Source: Eudorina sp. 2006-703-Eu-15 (Eukaryota; Chlorophyta; Chlorophyceae; Chlamydomonadales; Volvocaceae). From it: DNA of 64,000 bases. Position 1 is the first letter of the stretch. Each line of letters opens with the position of its first letter. The position numbers and the translations under genes are program-made. A model generated the notes under the pieces. The model worked only from the letters and a program-made list of their open reading frames with translations, had not been told where the DNA came from and did no database searches. Positions 1 through 10,564 of this stretch are shown here, in pieces. Where the stretch lies: NCBI GenBank assembly GCA_003117195.1, contig BDSI01000128.1:62001-126000 (forward strand), in the 5' to 3' direction.

Positions 1-2667
1 CATGCTCCTGCAGGTACGGGGCGTGAGGAGACCGGGGGCGCGCTGTCCCGGCGGGGCAGCGGGAGACAGCCGACAGCCAGAAGTTGAGAGGGGACATGAC
101 GTTGGAAGGGGAGGGGGTTTGTCGGTGCGGTTGGGATGGCGCACCCGGCCTCATGCGCCATGCACCCCTCAACTTGGGGTCGATGGAGGGCTACAGTCGC
201 CGTAGAGCGAATGCGGACGCGCCGGACAGTCGCTGTCGTTGCCGTATTCTTTTCTTGGGCATGCCGCTAATCACCACATCAGCCGCTGTGGTGCACACAC
301 GCAGTCCAGTCCAGTCGGGTCGGGTCGGGTCGGGTTGGGTTGGGTTGGGTTGGGTTGGGTCGGGTCGGGTCGGGTCGGGCTCTTCTCCAACGCCAAGTTA
401 CTTACGCCACCCCCACCTCCCTCTCCACTCCTCGACCCCCACCGAGCGATCTGGTGTCCTAGGGCCCCCTGACCCGCGACGTCACGGAGTGCTCATCCTG
501 TCCCCCTGACCCCAGCGACGTTGCCGCTGATGGCGCCCCTATCCCCCCCAGGTCCCCAACTTGGCCACCGGTGTCATCGGTGTGTTGGCCCTGGGCGACG
601 TCGACCGGCAGCCGGTGGCGCACCCAGCGGCCGCACCCAGCGCCGCCGCGGGCGGCTGGCGGCGCCGCGCGGTGCTGCTGCTGTCGCCGGCGGTGGTGGC
701 GGCCGCCGGCCCCGCGGCGCAGGGGGACGCGGCGGCGGCGCTGCAGGCGGACGAGCTGATGGCGATGTTGGGGGCGGCGCTGGCGCCCGCCGCCATGCCA
801 GGTGGGCGCAAGTAGCATATGAGTTTTTGGAGTGGATTGGATGGGACTGAATTGGATTGACTTGGATTGGATTGATGCGACTGCCGCGCGTGACGGCCAC
901 GAAAAGTCCCTAACGCTTGGTGGTACTGTAAGTTAACACCGAACAGGGTAACGGATAAACGGAGGCGTCACACTTTTGTAACCGGCGTGGGGGCCGCTAA
1001 TCTCGTGTTCTCATTCCCTGCAGGTGGTGCCGGTTGGCGGTTGGACGTGCAGTCGGGCCCAAGTGCCATGTCAGCCGCCAGCAGCGCGCCCGGGACAGGC
1101 GGGTCGGGAGGGGCAAGTAGTAATGGTGTTGGTGGTGGTGGTGGCGGTGGGTCGGTGACTTCTGGCCCCGCCGCCGGTCCTCCCGGCTCCGGGACCACCA
1201 CCGCCGCCGCTGCCGGCGCCAGTCCGCCCACACTGCTGAGCGCCGCGGAGGTGGTCACCGCCGTCAACGTGGCGGCGCTACGACCCCGTGCCGTACCTTC
1301 CGTACTCCCAAGCCAGCTGCAGGTGCGCAGGCGGAGGGGCAGTTGGCGGTGGCTGCTCCGCGGCATGTCTTGTCCCTGGTTTGAACCTGGTGTGACGATA
1401 TGCTGCCCGGAATGCGTTGCTGGGGTAGACCGTCGCTGACACACATTCGCTGGCATGATGAGAACTGACCCGCGCGCTGGTTTGTGTGTGTTATGCAGTC
1501 ACCATGTGCACATCTGTGTGTATAAAAGAAAACGGAGCCGGGAGAACTCTGTGTGTGTGTATGTATGTTTGTGTGCTGCCCCCCGCCTCGTGCCGCAGTT
1601 CAAGTGGGAGCGGCTGCTGGCGCACCTGCGGGCGGTGGCGGCGGCGGCCACCGTCAGCGCGGACCGCGGTGCGCTGCTGGCGACCCAGAACATGGCGGCG
1701 GCGGTGCGGGCGGTGTTTCGAGCGGCGGCGGGGCTGAGCCTGGCGGAGGGGGCACAGCTGGGCAGCGGCGAGGAACTGGTCCTGCAGGTGGGTAGGGGGG
1801 AAGGGGAGCTCGTCTTGAGCTTGTCCGGCATGGAGGAAGGAAGGAAGGAAGGGGGGCCTGGGGACAGGGGCGCTGCGACCGCCGCAAAGGGTTCACCGTG
1901 AGCTGAGGGCCCCTGGCTGGACTGTGGCAGGGGCCGGTGGAAGAGACTCGACGCGTGGACGGCGCCTTGGCTGCCTCCGTGCCTTTTCATATGGGGGTTG
2001 GGGACCGGGTCGTTGCCCTGCAAGTAGGAGGGGGGCTGTAAGGCGACCTGAGATCTGTGAGAGTGCGGGGCAGGGTGAGGGTCCCTGACTGGGGTTGGGC
2101 AGGGTACGTGTTCTGTACGGGACGTGCTCATGTCTGGGCTGCTCTCCCCATGCTGCCTCACGCCGACCTGAAGTTTGGCGAAACAACAATGCCTGGCTTG
2201 GTTTTTACCTCGCGGTTTTTACCTCGAGTCTTGCGTTTCTCAGCTGGCCGGTACCCTAGAATCGCAAGTTGGGTCGGTGTTACATGTGTACGGCAATCGT
2301 TTGGATTGCCACCCCTTCCCCATTCACGCAGGCGCAGACCCTGCCGTGTACGTACGAGGAGATGCTGGGTCTGGCCACCATGCCGCTGCACGACGCGGTT
2401 GCGGACGGCGGCGATGCGCGCCGGGGGTACGCGCTGGCACGTGTGGCTCTGCTGACGCGGTGGGCGGAGGCCCCCGAGTACAGGTGAGCCGCAGGAGCGT
2501 GCGAAGTGTGCAATGTTGGGGCAACCGGGCAGGTGGTAAGGCCTGACCGACCTGATGTTCCCCGTGGCGCCATGAGCGCACAGCTCCGGACACGCCGTTG
2601 AAAGGTGCTTACGCGCCCTTTGCATCCCCATGCTTGCAGGCAAACCCTGCGGTCTGCTGTGATGTGA
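1..2667 (+). CDS. unrecognised alanine-rich protein, 3' part
   Basis: This is the 3' end of a gene that begins before the window. My exon model is 1-13, 552-801, 1024-1322, 1599-1787, 2332-2484 and 2640-2667, with phases that agree at every junction. The protein is rich in Ala and Gly. A hydrophobic stretch (RAVLLLSPAVVAAA) is followed by a Gly/Ser/Ala-rich linker and then a more ordered alpha-helical-looking C-terminal part containing FKWERLLAHLRAV and CTYEEMLGLATMPLHDAV. The last junction is ambiguous: reading through gives a TGA at 2485-2487, but that TGA lies inside a good GTGAGC donor, and splicing to the TTGCAG at 2634-2639 adds a short tail. I recognise no family and assign no function. 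Confidence 0.55.
316..379. repeat. (CGGGT/TGGGT)n microsatellite
   Basis: About 13 copies of a 5-bp unit lie in an intron of the first gene, mixing CGGGT and TGGGT. The unit is not a telomere repeat of this group (TTTTAGGG). Confidence 0.85.
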
Positions 2668-3008
2668 GATAATGCAACCAGGAAGCATGAAGAGTCGTCG
2701 CGAGGGTTGAGGAGGCAGTACTGATGGGGTGTGCGCGTGCATCGAGAGTGAAGGCTGCTTTGGTGGCAAACAATGAGTTGTGCCAAGTTTGACAACACTG
2801 AGAGGGCATCTCCCATTCATTCCGTCGTTACATTGCTGTCATAAGAAGACCCCCCGACGATAGTTCCGGTACAAGTCACAACGTGGCCCTCAATAGAGGC
2901 GACACGTCAGCATAACTAGCTATTCATTTATAACAAACTCCTGCCTATGAATCCAAATAAGCCAAAGGCGCCAGGTCCTCGCTCAGCGTGGTGACCGGGG
3001 CATCAGCT
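2668..3008. other. intergenic space between two convergent gene ends
   Basis: No coding sequence is visible. The left gene ends into this space from the + strand and the small gene on the right ends into it from the - strand. The only recognisable signal is a TGTAA motif on the - strand. Confidence 0.5.
2828..2832 (-). terminator. probable TGTAA polyadenylation signal
   Basis: TGTAA on the - strand lies 177 nt beyond the stop codon of the small gene at 3009-3426. TGTAA is the usual near-upstream poly(A) signal in Chlamydomonas-type algae. Position and orientation fit, but the motif is only five bases long. Confidence 0.4.
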
Positions 3009-3426
3009 TCACCGCTGTGCCTCGCTGGTCATGACCAGATAAGTCCCGTATAGGGAGCCTCCAGTCAGCAACACAGTCTGCACCTTCACGGTAAACTCCC
3101 GGAAGAAGTAGTTGTACCTGCGCAGGGAAAGCAAGATACTAAAAATGAGAGCCCGTCGCGAGTGAAAGCGGTGTGCAAAAAGCTGGCGGCAGTGAATGAC
3201 GTAATTTGCATACCAACAGCAGAAAGGAACCAAGCAGCTGCTCGCCCAAGCATCGCATCACGCCGCAGGCCTACTTACTTGGGGTTGGTGATGTCACTCC
3301 ACTTGTAACCCTCAGCTGCAGCCCTCTGCGAATGTGTGTCGTGTGCGCAGTGAGCGACTAGCAGATCCTGACAAAAGAGGGCAACCAGAGTTTCCGGGAC
3401 CTCACCAGGACGCGCGACGGGAACAT
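3009..3426 (-). CDS. small conserved-looking membrane protein, 58 aa
   Basis: Three exons (3426-3406, 3325-3279, 3117-3009) splice in frame at a GTGAGG and a GTAAGT donor and give a 58-residue protein. It begins MFPSRVLRAAAEGYKWSDI, has an aromatic/basic stretch (YNYFFREFTVKVQ) and then one short hydrophobic segment (TVLLTGGSLYGTYLVM) before a polar end. One membrane span with a basic N-terminus is typical of small subunits of mitochondrial or plastid membrane complexes, but I do not recognise the family, so that is inference. A start further upstream is blocked by an in-frame TAA in genomic sequence unless another 5' exon exists. Canonical splice sites and frame support a real gene. Confidence 0.55.
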
Positions 3427-4563
3427 TTTTCTGGAAAGTCCTGATGAACGCTGAAATTGGGCTGGAAACTGTAACAGCGCCACGTCGGATGTAGGGCAAA
3501 GGCAAAGGTTATGAATTCAGCGTCGTACAATGTCGTTCAGAATGACCGTTTGCCTGGCATCCATTACGAAACATATGTGCACAAAATGATGTGTTATTAT
3601 TAAGTCTTAGTTCGACATACTGTAAAATTTACTGTGGAGGCCACCTGTTGCACTTTGTTCAACGGTTTACGCGTGTGCAGCTGGGCCTCCCAGGATGCGC
3701 GGACCAATAGGCTCATAATTGTATGATACTCGTTTTACCAGCCGTGAAGTTTGGTGGGCACGGACGCCCCGGCGAATGTCGTCTATCCGTGCCTCTGGGC
3801 GCGTAAGACCTCGCTGCGCAGCTGCTCAAGGTTTCAGATCAGGGGCGTTCCGCCCTGGTCCGAAGTCTCTCACGCCCGGGTCGCAGTCCGTACTGGTACA
3901 CACAGCTGCGATTTCCGCGCGGGTTGGACCGACCTCGCACCAGCCGACGTCTTCGGCGCTCATCAGCGGCCCTAAGCATCCACCGCGAGGGTGTGCGATC
4001 ATGTGGCCTCTGAACTCCACCGCAAAGAAGCAGCGCCACCAACTGGGGCTCTCTTCCCTAGCGGCGCCGGGAGACAAGTCGACGTCCGGAGGGGCGCCCG
4101 CGCGAAGAGGTACTTCCGCTTCGCATTGCAACGCAACGCCGCCGTACGGGGCGGGTTACACGAGGGATGGGGTTTGAATCGGACCTGGGGCCAGAACGCA
4201 CAGCTGCGGACGAGGGCTGACGGAAAGGCGGCGGTGGCGCGCGGGTGGATCCTTCTGTGGGGAGCACGTGGGGGCCTGGCTGACAGACAGCAGGCAGTTC
4301 GAATTTGAATTTACATCTCCGCAGGGTGCCTTGAGGAACTCAAACGCACATTCACTACGTCGTATGCCAGGCGGCCTGGAGTAGCAAGGAGTGGGATGGC
4401 ATGAGGCCCCGTGCAGCCGTGCAGCTGCGCAGCTGCCCTTACGTTGGGGCCTGGGCCCCTGGGCCAGGCGGGAATCCCTTCGCCATCTCGCCCCACCACC
4501 CCTTCGCCCCTTCGCGACACACACGTTCGCCATCTCGCTTGCCCGTCCCGCCCGTCCCGCCGC
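3427..4563. other. upstream region shared by two divergent genes
   Basis: This 1.1-kb stretch lies between the start of the small - strand gene and the start of the MgtE gene on the + strand, so it should hold both promoters. The part nearest 3590 is AT-rich. Several short open frames exist, including 3826-4131 on the - strand, but none has splice structure or a family match that I can support. Confidence 0.4.
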
Positions 4564-7500
4564 ATGAATGTTGAAATTCGACCCGACCCAGATGACAGCA
4601 TCGTCATCACCGCCTCTGGGGTGGCGCCCCTCCTTCCCGTCGGCAGCGGGGGCACCGGCGGCCAGGCCCTGGGCACAGCCCACCCGCACCTACACCACCT
4701 GGCGCACGCCCACGGCACCGGAGCCGGCGGGACCGCGGGGCTAGGGCTGGGGCCGGGCGGCGCGGGCATGGGCGCGGCCTCTTCCGCCGCCAGCGCCGCG
4801 CTCAACGTCCCCGTGGGACTGCCGTACCAGCGGCTCAATGTGAGCTGCGGGAGCGGCAACCTGGCGCCGAGCGCGGTGAGGCACCGGCTGTGGTGGGGGA
4901 TCGGAGTGTGTGTGGGAGAGTCTGGGGGGTTCAGGGGCATTTCGGGTGCGAGATATGGCAGAATGTAGTCTCCTGCCTGCCGGAGCGATGGGCGGCAGGG
5001 CCGGTGAGGAGGTCCACCGGCGGGCAGTGCTGTTGCAAGAGGCTTGGGGCCGGGAAGGCGGCACCGCCCCCTTCACACACACCCTCACACCGCCCCCCAC
5101 ACCGCCCCTCACACACCGCTCCTCACACCGCCCCTTCCCCGACACCGCACCATATGTGTGCTTCGGCTGGCCGCCGCGCAGTCTCTTGGCGGGGTCCCGG
5201 GCGCCACCACCTCGGTCGACGAGACCGTGTCTCGGGCCGTGGCGCTGTCGCCCGTCCGCCGCGGCCAGCTGTGCGACGAGGGGCTGCCCGATGTGGACAT
5301 GTGCGGTCTGGACAACGCGGAGGACGAGGGGCGGCCCGCCACCTCCCAGGCGGCGCCCGTGCCCGTCATCGATGAGGCGCTCAGCAGGCGAGGATGGAGG
5401 GGCGGGGGGCCCCCCCGGGGGCTGGCGGCCACAGATGGAGCAGCCGTTGAGGGATGGACGGATGGAGGGGCCCCGGGGGCCAGGGGCTGCAATGATAATG
5501 AGGAGCGACGAGATGGGGCACACACCCCTGATGCACCCTGCCTTGAGTCTCTGAGCTGACCTGTACTGGCCTGGCCTGCCTCTCCTCTTCGTGCCCGTGC
5601 CCGTGGTCGTGGTCGCGGCCCTCCTCGTGTGTGTCCATGTGCTTGGACTGGGCGCGCAGGGGCCGGTGGCTCCTGGGGCTGCTCATCATACAATCCACAT
5701 CTTCCTTCGTGCTGGATGCGTACCAGGTGCGCCAGGGCGTTTCTGTTTGACCTTGGGCGACTCAGGAGAGGAGGGGGGAGAGGATTACGGAAGGCCAGTA
5801 CGGCACATCCGCTGACTGGCGGAGCCGTGACCCGGTATAAAGCGAAAACAGCCTAGTCACCCTACCCGCGGGAGGGGCTCCCTTACCAACCTTCTGGAGG
5901 ACCCTAACCCCGGCCATCGTTTCGCGCTATCCAGTATCCACTCGGGTCGGCTCTCGCTCCCTTCCCCCTCCCTCCCTCCCTCCCTCCCCCCCAGGACCTG
6001 CTCCGAGACCACCTGGTGGTGACCCTCTTTCTGACCATGCTGGTGGGGGCGGGCGGCAACGCGGGCAACCAGTCGGCCATCAAGGTCATCCGCGGACTGG
6101 TGGGTGGCCGGCTGGCTGGCTGGGTGGCTGGCTGGCTGGGGCGCGCGGCCGTCGTCGCGACCCTGAGGAAGGCCTGGTCACCGACCACTGGTGATTCGCA
6201 CAGCGTCGCGCCGCGGTGGCGGCGGGTGTGGGTCGCAGCGTGGCATGCTGGCGCGGCGCCCGATACACACCCTCCCTCTCGTTCCCGCCTCCACGACATG
6301 CTCAATCCCCCCCGCGCCAGGATCCCCAGAAGGGTGCGGCGTCCATATCCACTACCGCACTACGTGCCGTAGATCATCCACGGGACAGTCCACCATCCCC
6401 GGAGACCACACCCGCGCTCGCTCCCGCCGATCCCAGCACCCGCATCCGATCCCAGCACCCGCATCCGATCCCAGCACCCGCATCCGATCCCAGCACCCGC
6501 CATGCCTCCCTGACCTCCGGGCCCTCCGCGGCCCCGTCCTCCATCCATTCGGGACATTTGCGCTCTCGCTCCCCTCGCTTGACCTCCCCCTCCCCACCGC
6601 CGCCCCCAACCCAAACCGCGACCCAACCCTCGGCCCACCTGCACGCCGCTCTCCACCCCCCCCCAGTCTGAATGCGTCTACCAATGCCCTGTAACCCCCC
6701 GGCCTGCCCTGCCCTGCCCTGTAACCCCCCGGCCTGCCTGCCCTGCCCTGCCCTGCCCTGCCCTGTAACCCCCCGGCCTGCCTGCCCTGCCCTGCCCTGC
6801 CCTGCCCTGTACCCCCCCCCCCGGCCTGCCCTGCCCTGCCCTGCCCTGCCCTGCAGGCCACGGGCGCCATCCGGCCCAGCTGGCCCAGCGCCCGCGCCAC
6901 CATGCGCGATCAGGCGCTTGTGGGGCTGCTGCTGGGCACCGGCCTGTCCGCCGGCGGCTTTGTGCGGGTGTATGCCACCCACGGCGACGTGGCCAACGCG
7001 GCCGCCATCTCCATCTCGCTGTTCCTCATCGTCATGACCAGCGTGGTGCTGGGCACGGGGCTGCCCTTCGCGCTGGCCCGCGCGGGGGTGGACCCCGCCA
7101 ACGCGGGGACCAGCATCCAGGTGCGGTGGCGGGGGTTGGCAGGCTGTGCGCACACATGTATATATATATATATATTGGTACTTGGTTTGGGTCGGGCGGG
7201 TCTCTTATCTAAAGCACATGTATATTCTCATCTCGCTGCTCAGTTCTCTTACACATGTATTTTAACAATAATAATGATCCTCTGCTACGAGACCCAGCTC
7301 GGGGGTTGAGGTTGGGGTCATGGGTGGAGGGATTGTCAAGGGGTTGGCGGAGAGTTGGGTTGGGTTTTCGGAAGCTTTATCCGTCACTCGATCCATCAAC
7401 CCGACCCAGCCCCCGTCTTGCGCTTGTCCTGCACGGCGATCCTCACTGCTCTTGTCCTGGTCCCCTCCTCCCACTTGAGTAGGTGTGCGTAGACCAATAG

Positions 7501-7750
7501 ACCCGCCCGACCCAAACCAAGCACCAATATACCCTATACCATATTAGCCTTCAAATTGGAAAACATGAAAACAGCAACAAGGTGTGCCCATGTCCTATAC
7601 CCTCCTCCCCCTCCCCTTCAGGTGCTGATGGACATCCTGGGTGTGGCGATCACCTGTGTCACCTGCCACTTTGTGTTGGTGCAGCTGGCGCTCGGGGTCG
7701 GCGCCGCGGCGACAACAGCTGCGGCAGCCGGCGCGGTGCTGGGGAGCTGA
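4564..7750 (+). CDS. MgtE-type magnesium transporter
   Basis: Six exons (4564-4839, 5182-5387, 5660-5726, 5995-6099, 6857-7120, 7622-7750) give 348 residues in an unbroken frame. Residues 1-160 are a low-complexity Gly/Ala/His-rich cytosolic region. From about residue 160 the protein is hydrophobic and carries the MgtE integral-membrane signature LVGAGGNAGNQSA at about 199-211, which in the family lines the Mg2+ pore; further membrane segments include LLGLLIIQSTSSFV, LFLIVMTSVVLG and VAITCVTCHFVLV. The bacterial N and CBS regulatory domains are absent, leaving one membrane domain, as in the related SLC41 domains. Predicted role: Mg2+ transport across a cell membrane; the location cannot be read. 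Intron 2 (5388-5659) appears to use a GC donor. The next gene on the same strand is also a cation transporter. Confidence 0.88.
6428..6500. repeat. 19-bp tandem repeat in MgtE intron 4
   Basis: Nearly four copies of the unit ATCCCAGCACCCGCATCCG stand in tandem on the + strand of the intron between 6100 and 6856. No coding role is visible. Confidence 0.85.
6690..6855. repeat. CCCTG-rich minisatellite ending at an acceptor
   Basis: Runs of CCTGC are interrupted by repeated GTAACCCCCCGG blocks, right up to the CCCTGCAG acceptor of MgtE exon 5. The repeat therefore supplies the pyrimidine tract and the 3' splice site. Confidence 0.8.
7171..7531. mobile_element. 361-bp element with 33-bp terminal inverted repeats (MITE-like)
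   Basis: The sequence at 7171-7203 and the reverse complement of 7499-7531 match at 32 of 33 positions; both contain TTGGTTTGGGTCGGGCGGGT. The 295-bp interior has no transposase-like frame. The element sits inside MgtE intron 5 and abuts a (TA)n run on the left. Size, long perfect arms and lack of coding capacity suggest a non-autonomous DNA transposon. A target-site duplication cannot be fixed because the left flank is itself (TA)n. Confidence 0.6.
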
Positions 7751-10564
7751 GGAGGAGGCCACCTGGGGGCTGCGGGGCGCCTGCCGCTGAGCGCGGTGGG
7801 GAGGTCGGGCGCAAGTCGGTTGCACCACACCGCAACGCAACGTAACGCATGAGGGAGGGTGAGCGAGGGTGGAGAGGGGGAGGCTGCCACGTCTCGGTGT
7901 GGCCGCAGTGAGCGTGGCGGCGGTGAGCACATGGGGTGAGGGCCCTAGATAGGTTTTTCCTATGCAGGGATGTGTTCCGGAGGAGCCATTTTACATTTAA
8001 CCCAACCGGCCTAGGTATGAAGATGCGGACGCAGTACCGTGCAGTGAGCAGCAGCGGGGGAGTTACCAGGGGGCCGGGGGCGGGGCATCCAGGAAGTGGC
8101 TGTCGGCTCCCCTTTTTTTGGGAGAAACGAACAATTAAGAAGCATTCTCTTGTCCGAGATGGCTGTACCCGTATGCGAGCATGGGGTGCGCGCCTGTCGA
8201 CTGTACGGCAAGGTTCCGTACGTACGAGGCTCGATGTGCGCAGTGACTGTGCGAGCAACATGACATTCTTTTTCGTCAGCGACGGAACGGATAGACAGAC
8301 ACGGAGATGGAGCGGTACGGATAGGCGAGGGTCAGTGGAATCGAGCGCGGGAGGAGGGGCTTGGGCGTGTGTCGGCACTATGCAATTACGGTACCCGTCA
8401 CCGACTTGCGTTCCGGAAAGGCGTGGAAGCTTCCAGCGCGCTGCAATCCCACATGCCCGCATGGGGGGTGAACAGGTTGCGGCGGGGGCGGGGGCGGGCA
8501 GGCGACCTGCGCCCTAAGGTCCCCGGCGGGGCCCTATACCGAGACGTGGTGGGCGCTTCGGGGCCCAGGACCGCGCGTTGGCGTGTTTTGGTACGGCCAA
8601 CCCTCCCGGCCGGGTTTTGAAGCCCACTAGAATCAGAATAAAGTGATGGTCGGTTGACGTCCGATGGATGGTGTCTCGGACGACGCGCTGCCCCCTGGAG
8701 CGGTGAGGCCGCTGCGCAGCGCCGCGTCCGCTCCCAGTGTAGTGCCCTAAGTGTACGGAGAGCCGCATCCACACACACGAGTACGGTGTCGATGTTAGGC
8801 AGGTAGTACGGCGTTTGAAGACGCACGTATTTGACGATGTATTCCAAGTGTACTTGGGGATGTGTGCTTCGAATGAGTGTCTCCGCCAGCCAGGCGGTCG
8901 GTCGGGCAAGAGAGGCCCCGGGGAACGTCTCCGCGGGTCGTCTTGGTGGGGTGCCTCGACGGAGAGCCATTCTTGACCCCATGCTTCCTTCAGGATGCAC
9001 GACGGCCACAGCTGGACTGCCGTACACCTGCTGTACACCTCGCTCTTGTGCGTGCGCCAAGTTCCCATTCGGAGAGTGGTTTTTGTCTGAGACCCTCGCG
9101 GCTCCCGGTCGGGGTGTGTGTGTATGTGTGTTCCTTGGTGGGCATGCAGGCGTGCGGGCCGTGCAGGGCCTGATGAGCGACGGCGGGCGGAGCGCGACAG
9201 TCCAGAGCGTCGGACAGATGATGGGGGGTTTCCAAACTGGCAGAGAGGCAATGCGGGTCTAGAGCAGGCGGCGGGGTGGGGGCGGGTTGAGCTCGCGTGG
9301 GGCTGCAGGAGGGACGTGTGTTAAAATAAACCGAGAGACACGACGCAGGAGGGACGTGTGTGTGTGTGTGTGTGTGTGGTGCGTATCTGATATCTGATCA
9401 GGGCCTGCAGTACAGGAGTCCTGCTGCAGATCCCCGCAATCGTCGTCGCTGGTCGACCCGGCGAGGGCGCCTTAACAATCGGTGCCGCAGAGGCGGTGCA
9501 CCGAACTCGCGACAGCAAGCGCTAGGTCAGGTCAGGTCAGGTCTGGCTGTGAGGTGCGGGCCCAGGGTGCGGAGGAAGTCCGCGGGTGAGTCCGTCGGTT
9601 CCCGGTGGGCATCTGCACCGCCTCTGCCTGGCCTGGCCTGGCTTGGCCTCCACGCCAAGAGTGATGTCCCCTCCGGCGCTCGCCCCTAGCTTAGCAGCGC
9701 CCGCGTGCAGCGCGGGGTCTCTGGCGTTGCTCTCAGATGGCGATTCCTGGTCGGCCAGTTCCTGAGGGTTTCTACCCGCAGCGGGCGGACATGTCCTGGG
9801 AAAAGGTCGGAAACCCAAAGCCCAGACGCATAGGCAAAAAGCGGAACAGCTCTGCACGTTACGCAGATCGTGACGTCGCTGCTGCTAATGAGTGCGATCT
9901 GCATGCCAGGGCTGACAACTGACGGGCGCTGACATCCTGAACGCGTTGTGCACTTGCTTTCAGACGAACAAGTTTGCTGCTGTTTTACTGTCCCGAATAC
10001 TGCACGCAGCTCATCACGGCGGCGCCCCTCTTTTTCAGCGTTGCTTAGTCAAGCCAGAAACAATGTACGTTGCTTGCCTGACAGCCACGCAGCTCCGTTA
10101 CTGGTTTTCACAGTGCAACAAGTGATTAAATGCACTGTTTGGTGACCGCAGGGCCGGCGTCAGGAGCACCCGTGTCAGCCCCTCGTCACAGGTTGCTGGG
10201 GTCTGCAAAACCAACTGCATGAGCAAGGCCAGCGCATTAATCGATACTTTCAACAGCGTATTATGCCGCCTGTACAAACCTCATGGGTCCAGTGCATCTC
10301 AACACGAGTTCACGTCTTAACCCATGGCCGTTGTACAGTAATACAGCCGTAACATTTTGCAAGTTTCACAGAGTCCCCTTACATGCTTTTCACACGTACT
10401 GCACAAACTACTAGCCGCTGGTTGCACTGTCTCGCTGTGACTCCATTGCCGCTTTGTCAACCTGGAAAACCTACCGTAGTGAGAAGCTTTTTTTGCTGCA
10501 ATAAACTAGCACAGCAGTGTTCTCTTGTACATATCTGCCAACCGAACCTTTTAGGTCAGTCAAT
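7751..10564. other. gene-poor region between MgtE and CAX
   Basis: This 2.8-kb stretch presumably holds the MgtE 3' end and the CAX promoter and 5' untranslated region. I see a (GT)n run near 9355-9378, a triple GGTCA repeat near 9526-9541, and no spliced reading frame or RNA gene. The sequence near the CAX start (about 9950-10560) is less GC-rich than the rest. Confidence 0.4.

Noticed and set aside
316..379. Interstitial telomere repeat
   Set aside because: The 5-bp CGGGT/TGGGT unit does not match the TTTTAGGG or TTTAGGG telomere repeats of green algae and plants.
3826..4131. - strand frame of about 100 codons with Cys and Trp residues
   Set aside because: It looks somewhat protein-like, but there is no start context, splice partner or recognisable family, and it overlaps equally long frames on the + strand.
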